Shown: in pieces, positions 56,800-64,000 of the stretch | Layout: the number at the start of each line of letters is the position of its first letter | Position numbering within the stretch: the first letter of the stretch is position 1 | DNA from: Rhodeus uyekii | Lineage: Eukaryota; Chordata; Actinopteri; Cypriniformes; Acheilognathidae | Assembly (NCBI GenBank): GCA_037043235.1 | Contig: JAWRVZ010000137.1 | Span: forward strand, 987,501 to 1,051,500 | Reading direction: 5' to 3' | Length of the DNA: 64,000 bases | Notes under the pieces: model-generated | Databases searched by the model: none | Seen by the model: only the letters and a program-made list of their open reading frames with translations | What the model was told of the DNA's origin: nothing | Translations under genes and position numbers: made by a program

Positions 56800-58729
56800 G
56801 CGTTTCCATAATGAGGTTTTTAAATTGAAATACTTTATCACAAAAAACAACTACATAATCATTAAACATTATTAGCTTGATTTTTGTTTTTACCTTCTTA
56901 CTTTGTGAAGTTGGTCGTTTTGTTTGAATAAATCTTTAATTTTATGAATTAATCCTCTTAATTAATAACCATTAATTATTAGTGCTTAATTATATTAAAA
57001 ACTATTAAGTGGCCTGGGATTTAAAAAATTTTTTTTTATAAAGATTACACTCAAAAAGAGAAATAACTGAACAGCGTGAGTTAATAGAAACTGTAGAAAC
57101 ATTTGAGATTTTTATCATTTTCATGTTTTCTTTGCAGTTTTAAAGATGTTTTTTGTTCTTCAGGTAAAGATTATGAATCTTCAGTGACTCGATGTCGCCT
57201 GACCATCATCTTTAAAAAAGACAAACGCAATAAATCCACAGAAAATGTTGTTTAATCTATGCTAAAGCCAAATAAAGATCTAGATAAAGATTGTCACATT
57301 TTCACAGCACAAACAAACGGCCACAAAAGTCCAATGTGTCCGAGGAAAGAAAGAAAGAAAACACAAACAAACAAACAAAATAAATTACCAAAACAAACTC
57401 CAAGCAAAAATCAAATCAGATTGTCGTCTACATTCACTAAAGGACTTCCAATCGAGCTGTTGTTTCCTATAAAATATGTTTTTGTTTATCAAAAAATTAT
57501 ATTACATCTAATGGCACTTCTACAAAGTCTATTAAAAACTTAGTATCATCATGTCAAAATTCAGTAAAATTCTGCACAAGAAACAAAACCAATAAATATT
57601 ACTTATTATGATTATACAATTTCACAGTCTGAACCTTATAGAAGACGATAATCCAGTATTAATGTACAAATACAGCCGAGAGAATCCTTCTCTCCGTCCA
57701 CCATCCCCTGTTCATTATTGCATTCATGTATCAGATCGACGTTTCGGATGTTACATTGAAAAAATAAAAAGTCGCAGCTTTAAATTGAAGTAAAATCAAC
57801 TCAGTTGTTTGAGTCACTTCAACTTAAATTTCATGAAACTGACTTAAAAACATGAGTTGAAACAACTTGATGCTTTTACAGTGTTGGATTGTGGATCTTG
57901 TTAAAGTCGTGTAAATGCATCAGAAAAGAAAGTGCACTTGCTTTCCTGTGTGTCTATCAGTAGAGAGCAGCGCTTGCAACATCAAGGTCATGGGTTCGAT
58001 TCCCATGGAAAGCAAGAACTGATTAGAATGTCAATGTGTTTCTTGAATGCGATGATAAAAGCGTGTGAGTTTCTTCTGTTGAGGATTTCCTTGCCCAGTG
58101 TAACAACGTAACTTGTTATTGATGCGCAGAAGAATTAGTTCATCTGATCCCAAACGAAGCTCGTCCCTCGTCAGGACGTCGCTTCATTATCAGTCTCGGG
58201 TTCGCTCGGACGCTTGTGCTTGTGAACCAACAGAAACCAGTCGAAATGCGGCAAGGATTCGATAAATAAAATACATATTTACAATAAATACACAGTTAGA
58301 AATAGCAGCCTACGGTATATGAGTGTTGGATCTAATCGAAGAAGTGCTTGATCGTCAAACTTCATCTGATCATCGATTTCAGAGCCAATCAATCTATGCT
58401 TTCAATGTCAAGTCTAGAGCAAAACCCTGAACCAAAACAAACTCATAAATAACTAATCAAGTTTATCAGGACCGATGAACGTACAGCATAACGTGGATTT
58501 GTTATTTAGTGCTAGTTATTATTACATAGACATTCTGTGCTAGTGAAGCGTTCAGAGCGGCTCGGGGTGTTCCTGCTCGCGTTCAACGAGCCGCTGCTCC
58601 TCAGAGTTCGTCTGCACTCGTCCGGCATCAACCGCTGGATTCACACCAACATCTGCAGCTCTGCAGGACATGCGAGCGACTGAATCTCACTCTAAATGTT
58701 GGCAAGAGTTTCTGTGACGAAGCCCTTCA

Positions 58730-58730
<1 letters not shown>
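56800..58730. other. AT-rich spacer, possibly zbtb42 3'UTR on the minus strand
   Basis: No gene recognised. A SINE copy lies at 57940-58062. Read on the minus strand, 58080-58320 resembles 3'UTR sequence (TTTATTGTAAATATGTATTT). A 39-codon minus-strand frame at 58552-58671 (MSCRAADVGVNPAVDAGRVQ..., ending REQEHPEPL) has an acceptor-like GATTCAG just upstream; it matches no family I know. Confidence 0.35.
57940..58062 (+). mobile_element. tRNA-derived SINE, copy 8
   Basis: Direct copy with GCTTTCCTGTGTGTCTATCA, B box GGTCATGGGTTCGATTCCCA and the tail TGCGATGATAAAAGCGTG. Confidence 0.75.
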
Positions 58731-58732
<2 letters not shown>

Positions 58733-58765
<33 letters not shown>

Positions 58766-59072
58766 CTTCTGCTGAACACACTTCAACCGCTTGTGTAATA
58801 AAATCTGTCTGTCTGTACTTCAGTTTTGTGTGTGTGAGTGAAAGAGAGTGTGTGAGTGTGTGTAAGCGTGAGTGAGAGTGAGTGAAAGACTGTGTGTGTG
58901 TGTGTGTGAGTGAAAGAGAGTGTGTGAGTGTGTGTAAGCGTGAGTGAGAGTGAGTGAAAGACTGTGTGTGTGAGAGAGAGTAAACGTGTGTGTTTTTGAG
59001 AGCGAGTAAAATAGTGTGATTGAGTGTGTGTGTGAGTGAAAGACTGTGTGTGTGTGTTTGAGAGTGAGTGAA

Positions 59073-59128
<56 letters not shown>

Positions 59129-59308
59129 TAAACGTGTTTGTTTTTGAGAGCGAGTAAAATAGTGTGATTGAGTGTGTGTGTTTGAGAGTGAGTGAAAGTG
59201 TGTGTGTGAGAGAGAGTAAACGTGTGTGTTTTTGAGAGCGAGTAAAATAGTGTGATTGAGTGTGTGTGTGAGTGAAAGACTGTGTGTGTGTGTTTGAGAG
59301 TGAGTGAA

Positions 59309-59354
<46 letters not shown>

Positions 59355-59681
59355 TAAACGTGTTTGTTTTTGAGAGCGAGTAAAATAGTGTGATTGAGTG
59401 TGTGTGTGTGTATGAAAGACTGTGTGTGTGTGTGTGTTTTTGAGAGCGAGTAAAATAGTGTGATTGAGTGTGTGTGTTTGAGAGTGAGTGAAAGTGTGTG
59501 TGTGAGAGAGAGAGAGTAAAGGTGTTTGTTTTTGAGAGCGAGTCAAATAGTGTGATTGAGTGTGTGTGTGTGTGTGAGAGAGAGAGTAAACGTGTTTGTT
59601 TTTGAGAGCGAGTAAAAGTGTGATTGAGTGTGTGTGTGTGTATGAAAGACTGTGTGTGTGTGTTTGAGAGTGAGTGAAAGA

Positions 59682-59714
<33 letters not shown>

Positions 59715-59973
59715 TAAACGTGTGTGTTTTTGAGAGCGAGTAAAATAGTGTGATTGAGTGTGTGTGTTTGAGAGTGAGTGAAAGTGTGTGTGTGAGAGAG
59801 AGAGAGTAAAGGTGTTTGTTTTTGAGAGCGAGTCAAATAGTGTGATTGAGTGTGTGTGTGTGTGTGAGAGAGAGAGTAAACGTGTGTGTTTTTGAGAGCG
59901 AGTAAAATAGTGTGATTGAGTGTGTGTGTGTGTATGAAAGACTGTGTGTGTGTGTTTGAGAGTGAGTGAAAGA

Positions 59974-60006
<33 letters not shown>

Positions 60007-60290
60007 TAAACGTGTGTGTTTTTGAGAGCGAGTAAAATAGTGTGATTGAGTGTGTGTGTGTGTATGAAAGACTGTGTGTGTGTGTGTGTTTTTGAGAGCG
60101 AGTAAAATAGTGTGATTGAGTGTGTGTGTTTGAGAGTGAGTGAAAGTGTGTGTGTGAGAGAGAGAGAGTAAAGGTGTTTGTTTTTGAGAGCGAGTCAAAT
60201 AGTGTGATTGAGTGTGTGTGTGTGTGTGAGAGAGAGAGTAAACGTGTTTGTTTTTGAGAGCGAGTAAAAGTGTGATTGAGTGTGTGTGTG
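58733..60290. repeat. GT/GAGAGA higher-order minisatellite
   Basis: Starts with (AC)n, then blocks of GTGTGT and GAGAGAG linked by a conserved spacer, TTTTTGAGAGCGAGTAAAAT followed by AGTGTGATTGAGTG, which returns about a dozen times. Longer cassettes repeat (59380-59640 closely matches 60045-60300). Two long minus-strand frames of 284 and 252 codons, rich in His, Thr and Ser, are artefacts. If the zbtb42 3'UTR is long, this would be inside it. Confidence 0.93.
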
Positions 60291-60603
60291 AGATTATGCA
60301 CAAATCAACTATACAGTACATCTTCAGAACTTAATTATGGTCGAGTAATTTGTAATAAATTACAGCAGATATGAAACCAAATCTTCTGGACGGAGCTGCA
60401 GAACCGTTTTACCAGTGCGCTGCATCTTTATACACACACACACACACATATATATGCATGAGTGTGTGTGTGTGTGTATATGACATCAAAACAGTCCCAA
60501 GTGCATCAAATCATTGATTGCTGGATACACAAGTGTGTCGTGAAACACACTGTCTGCCCATTGCACGAGGATCCTGTGCGTCAGTGTGCCGCCTGCGGGC
60601 GGA

Positions 60604-61911
60604 TCAGCCGATGGCCAGCGTTTTGACCAGGCCGCAGTGAAACTTGCGTATGTGTCGGTACAGATCCCCCGACTGCGTGAAGCGCCGCTCGCACCACTTG
60701 CAGGCGTGCGGCTTCTCGCGCGTGTGAACCACGGCGTGCCGGCTCAGGTTGTGCGAGTACTGGAAGCTCTTCCCGCACTGGCCGCAGGTGTACGGCTTCT
60801 CCCCGGAGTGTGTGCGCTCGTGCCGCTTCAGCGTGTACATGCAGGAGAAGGTCTTCCCGCACTGCGAGCAGGTGGGCACCGAGCCGTCGGGCGAGAGCTT
60901 GGCGCGCACGCCGTCCTTCTCCCGGAAGTGCGAGCTCAGGTGCAGCTGCAACACGTGCGGGCTGGGGAAAACCTTGCTGCACAGCGGACACACGCACACG
61001 TGCTGCCCCCCCGCCGGGAGAAGCGCCCCGCTGGACGTGGAGATGTCCGAAGACGCCAGGTCGTCCTCGTCCTCGCCCTCGCTGTCCGCGCGCACGCGCA
61101 ACCCCTCCTCCGCCGCCATCAGCTCGTCGTCCGGAGGGAGCAGGGCCGCCTTGTTTCCGGGGAAGAGTTCAGCGAACCCTGTCACCACCGAGCTCCTGGC
61201 ACTATTCCCAAAGCGCTGGCTCTCCGGGCTCTCCGGATCACCGTCCTCCTGCTCTGACAGCAAGTCATGTTCGTCTTTAACAAGTGGCTCGGTGCCCTGC
61301 TGCTGGCTGTCGAGGGCCAGCTGTCCCGAGACGCAGGAGGGGAGGAAGGCGTCTCGGCTCGACAGAGGCTTGAAAGACAAATCCAGAGCGCAGTCCGTGT
61401 CATCCGACCTCTGGGACACGGGGACGGCTGAACTCCTGACATCCGCTTTTGTTTTTCCAGCTGTTCGGACACAGGCCTCGGCCTCGGCTGACACATAATT
61501 GACACCTACAAGGTCCGGGTGACCGTCCGCCGTCTGCCTGTCGCGCAGCTCCTTCTCCTTCAGCTTCCTCTTGCACACCTTCACGATGTCGTACATGTGC
61601 AGGTAGCTGGCGGCGGCCAGGACGTCCTCCACCGGGAGACTGCTGAACTCCAGCTTCCCCTCGTACATGAACGCCAGCAGCGAGCCGAACGCCGGCGCCG
61701 TCACGATGTCTCCGTTCAGATGCACCACGTCCCTTTTGTCCAGCTGGTCCCTGTAGAAGAGGTGGAAGTACATGCTGCAGGAGGCCAGCACGGCGCGGTG
61801 GGCTCTGAACCGCGCGTCCCCCACCAGCACGGTGCAGTCGCAGAGGAAGCCTTGCTGTCTCTGCTGACTCAGGCACTGCAGTAGCTGGCGGCTGTGGTCC
61901 GGGAACTCCAT
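60604..61911 (-). CDS. zbtb42: BTB/zinc-finger repressor Zbtb42
   Basis: A nuclear transcriptional repressor of the ZBTB18/ZBTB42 pair; human ZBTB42 is expressed in muscle. One coding exon of 435 aa (human about 422). Residues 1-115 form the BTB/POZ domain (MEFPDHSRQLLQCLSQQRQQ, CDCTVLVGDARFRAHRAVLA, LHMYDIVKVCKRKLKEKE), which mediates dimerisation and corepressor binding. An ALDLSFKPL segment resembles the DLS core of CtBP-binding motifs. Acidic SEGEDEDDL precedes four C2H2 fingers at about 308-328, 348-368, 376-396 and 404-425, with TGEKP-type linkers HSGEKPY and HTREKPH, ending CGLVKTLAIG. The related ZBTB18 is longer; size and neighbours favour zbtb42. The start codon is preceded by an acceptor (CCGGCAG, minus strand) at 61927-61933, so the 5'UTR is spliced. 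A 249-codon plus-strand frame over it is a shadow. Confidence 0.93.
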   Translation of the reverse strand: MEFPDHSRQLLQCLSQQRQQGFLCDCTVLVGDARFRAHRAVLASCSMYFHLFYRDQLDKRDVVHLNGDIVTAPAFGSLLAFMYEGKLEFSSLPVEDVLAAASYLHMYDIVKVCKRKLKEKELRDRQTADGHPDLVGVNYVSAEAEACVRTAGKTKADVRSSAVPVSQRSDDTDCALDLSFKPLSSRDAFLPSCVSGQLALDSQQQGTEPLVKDEHDLLSEQEDGDPESPESQRFGNSARSSVVTGFAELFPGNKAALLPPDDELMAAEEGLRVRADSEGEDEDDLASSDISTSSGALLPAGGQHVCVCPLCSKVFPSPHVLQLHLSSHFREKDGVRAKLSPDGSVPTCSQCGKTFSCMYTLKRHERTHSGEKPYTCGQCGKSFQYSHNLSRHAVVHTREKPHACKWCERRFTQSGDLYRHIRKFHCGLVKTLAIG

Positions 61912-62470
61912 TCTTATGCCGGGAACCTGCCGGAAAACAGGAAAAACTGGATGTTAAATGAGCCCCGGGTCGCCATTCACAACGGGCAGACTCGGCCACG
62001 CATCTACTGACAAACAAAAGTACAGCCGACCTGCAGAGTTAAAAAGCACAACTTGTACGCGGCCGGCGGAGCGACTGCACACACTCAGTCACTTCTCAAG
62101 CAAACCAAGACGTGAAGCATTAAAACACAAAACCTCTCTCTCTCTTAATCTTGCGAACGCTCCACAAGAGTCTTTTATTTCTGGAGAATCACTTCTAACG
62201 CAGCGCAAACGCATTAATGGCGAGCTGCGCTGAACGTCAGCTGTCAGAAACAAAGGCAACCTGTTGTGAGACTCTCGGGGAGGATCGCTGGCGGCGGCGG
62301 ACCCTCTTCTCATCGAGCGCGGGGCGCGAGCGTCCCGTCAGACGGCAGCGGTGCGGGAGTAAATCCAGTCATGCGCAAACAACAGCTCACATCTCCAAAC
62401 AGCAGCAAAACTACAACCAAAGCATGACGCACAACTGAGAGGAACGAGGAGCAGAAGACCGAGCCGATCC
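61912..62470. other. zbtb42 intron or 5' region, CpG-rich part
   Basis: Upstream (in minus sense) of the zbtb42 coding exon. CpG-rich segments near 62055-62080 and 62285-62360 (GGCGGCGGCGGACC, GCGCGGGGCGCGAGCG) suggest a CpG island that may include an alternative start. No further coding sequence seen. Confidence 0.45.
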
Positions 62471-62472
62471 GT

Positions 62473-62521
<49 letters not shown>

Positions 62522-62722
62522 CAGAGAGAGAGCAGAGAGCATAGAGAGGAAAGAGAGAGAGTTTGTGTGCGTGAGAGAGAGAGAGAGCAGAAAGCAGAGA
62601 GAGAGAGAGAGAGAGAGTGTGTGTGTGTGTGAGTGTGTGTATGAGAGAGAGAGAGAGTGTGTGTATGAGAGAGAGAGAGAATGTGTGTATGTGAGAGAGA
62701 GAGAGAGCATATAGTGTAGAGA

Positions 62723-62753
<31 letters not shown>

Positions 62754-63194
62754 CAGAGAGAGGAAAGAGAGAGAGTTTGTGTGCGTGAGAGAGAGAGAGC
62801 AGAAAGCGGAGAGAGAGAGAGAGAGTGTGTGTGTGTGAGTGTGTGTATGTGAGAGAGAGAGAGAGAGAGAGAGAAAAGAGAGCATATAGTGTAGAGAGTA
62901 TGTGTGTGTGTGTGTGTGTGTGTGTATGTGAGAGAGAGTGAGAGTGTGTATGAGAGAGAGAGAGCAGAGAGCATATAGTGTAGAGAGAGAGTGTGTGTGT
63001 GTGTATGTGAGAGAGCAGAGAGAAAGAGAGAGCATTGAGAGAGAGAGAGAGAGAGAGAGAGAGTGTGTATGTGTGAGAGAGAGAGAGTGAGCTAGTATGT
63101 ATCTGTGTGTGAGAGAGAGCAGAGTGAGTGTGTTTATGAGTGTGTGTGTGTGAGAGAGAAAGTTTGTGTGAGTGGAGAGAAAGAGAGAGAGAGG

Positions 63195-63227
<33 letters not shown>

Positions 63228-63310
63228 CAAATAAATAAATTGTGTAAATAGCTAACTAAATTGCGTGTGTGTGAGAGAGAAAGAGAGTGTTTGTGTGTGT
63301 GTGTGTGTGT
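62470..63310. repeat. (GT)n/(GA)n minisatellite with TAGTGTAGAGAG units
   Basis: Long runs of GAGAGA and GTGTGT. A segment with AGAGAGCAGAAAGCRGAGAG recurs near 62580 and 62790, and GCATATAGTGTAGAGAG near 62707, 62882 and 62970. A (TA)n run lies at 63199-63228. The 306-codon minus-strand frame is a repeat artefact. Confidence 0.93.
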
Positions 63311-63399
63311 GTTCTGGTAGAGTCAGCTGCTCTGACATCAGTCTCGGATCTCCAGCTGTGTCTTTATGCCATATGCTCCGATGAGAACCTCAAACTTCT

Positions 63400-63790
63400 C
63401 TGAGTTTAGCGCGTTATGATTATAATCTGATCGCGATATTAAACTGATATGAAAGTTTCTGAAGCGCGAGCTCGTGACACACACTCTCGTCTTCAATCGC
63501 GCGCGAGCGACGCGCCGGAACGACGCAGAACTTTTACGCGTGTTTCTCTCGCGTCTGAAATCCTCAGATACACGCGAACGCGTTTAAACTCCGATCGCGC
63601 GCGTCCGACGCTGAGCAGATCAAACGCGCCGCGCGGTGACACAATGTATCGCATTCAGCGGCATCAAAGTCCACATCAAAGCTCGTATACTCACTGTCGC
63701 GCGCTCATGGTGCGAGTCCAGATGTGCGGGGCTCTGCTTCTGTTCCTCCGCGCGAGTCGAGTCTGGAGCGCGTGAGTGTGTGTGTGTGTG
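63400..63790 (-). promoter_or_regulatory. CpG-rich probable zbtb42 promoter and noncoding first exon
   Basis: Dense CpG (AATCGCGCGCGAGCGACGCG). On the minus strand a consensus donor, CGACA|GTGAGTATAC, falls at 63695/63694. Splicing to the acceptor at 61927 would place a short frame (ATG at 63708, MSARQFPA, then TAA) whose stop lies two bases before the zbtb42 start codon. The extent of the exon upstream of about 63770 is unknown. Assignment is inferred from strand, position and splice signals. Confidence 0.45.
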
Positions 63791-64000
63791 AGAGAGAGGC
63801 AGGTTGTTAATGGTCCAGTCTCGCGATAACTCCATTGCACTCACTTAAAGACAGCTGTGCTACTCATTCCACAGTTCTGCATGATTTATTAATATAATGC
63901 AAGTTCAAAATCTCTCTCTCTCTCTCTCTGTACACACACACACGCATATATAAATGGAGGGAGGGAGAGAGATTTTGAGAATTAATGAGATTTAATTGTG
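63791..64000. other. right-edge flank with short microsatellites
   Basis: GAGAGAGAG, CTCTCTCTCTCT and CACACACACA tracts and otherwise AT-rich sequence. No gene seen before the window ends. Confidence 0.5.

Noticed and set aside
58692..60321. Minus-strand frames of 284, 252 and 162 codons made of His, Thr, Ser and Leu
   Set aside because: They arise from the GT/GA minisatellite and have no domain-like sequence.
60586..61498. Plus-strand frames of 223, 249 and 156 codons over zbtb42
   Set aside because: Shadows of a GC-rich coding exon; the minus strand has a full BTB and four C2H2 fingers.
62310..63230. 306-codon minus-strand frame overlapping the zbtb42 upstream region
   Set aside because: Low-complexity His/Thr/Ser/Leu translation of GA/GT runs; not a zbtb42 extension because zbtb42 starts at 61911 with a splice acceptor just before it.

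Overview
The window looks like chromosomal DNA of a teleost fish, most likely a cyprinid (carp, goldfish or zebrafish relatives). The evidence is GT-AG introns, vertebrate genes, very heavy microsatellite content, many copies of one tRNA-derived short repeat, hAT- and Tc1-type transposons, and interspersed repeat types that I associate with cyprinid genomes. The species cannot be fixed from the sequence alone.

Four genes are supported: inf2 (+, formin; coding exons 11648-32140), adss1 (+, adenylosuccinate synthase; 34377-45113), siva1 (+, apoptosis regulator; 46981-49193) and zbtb42 (-, BTB zinc-finger repressor; 60604-61911). The set matches the mammalian INF2-ADSS1-SIVA1-AKT1-ZBTB42 neighbourhood, with two differences. 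No akt1 exon was recognised between siva1 and zbtb42, and zbtb42 points the opposite way from what I recall in human. All exon junctions were placed by hand from splice signals, reading phase and family protein continuity; every phase closes, giving about 1183 or 1179 aa (inf2), 456 aa (adss1), 169 aa (siva1) and 435 aa (zbtb42).

Layout. 1-2437 is an AT-rich 38-bp minisatellite ending beside a GC-rich probable inf2 promoter and noncoding exon (about 2440-2683). 2684-11631 is inf2 intron 1, which holds SINE copies, a hAT end, a 65-bp minisatellite (5978-7640) with an AP-1-type heptamer in every regular unit, and a 112-bp tandem array inside a larger interspersed element. 11632-32655 is the rest of inf2, ending in two alternative C-termini, one with a CAAX box. 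32656-34376 is a spacer with an intact small hAT element and the adss1 promoter. 34377-45430 is adss1, with a Tc1-like relic and several MITE-like elements in its introns. 45430-49345 holds a spacer and siva1. 49345-60600 has no recognised gene: it contains a third 112-bp array, GTTGCTAGG-type repeats, a LINE 3' end, a pogo/Tigger-like MITE, two unique CNE-like islands and a G-quadruplex motif. 58730-60290 and 62470-63310 are GT/GA minisatellites flanking zbtb42. 63400-63790 is CpG-rich and probably holds the zbtb42 first exon.

The genes do not form a pathway: inf2 remodels actin and membranes, adss1 serves the purine nucleotide cycle, siva1 acts in apoptosis, and zbtb42 represses transcription. 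Their proximity is inherited synteny. The most unusual content is repeat biology: one element family internally amplified three times with an unexpanded relative nearby, an inverted repeat pair bracketing an in-frame group of formin exons, and a cluster of AP-1-type motifs in the first intron of inf2.
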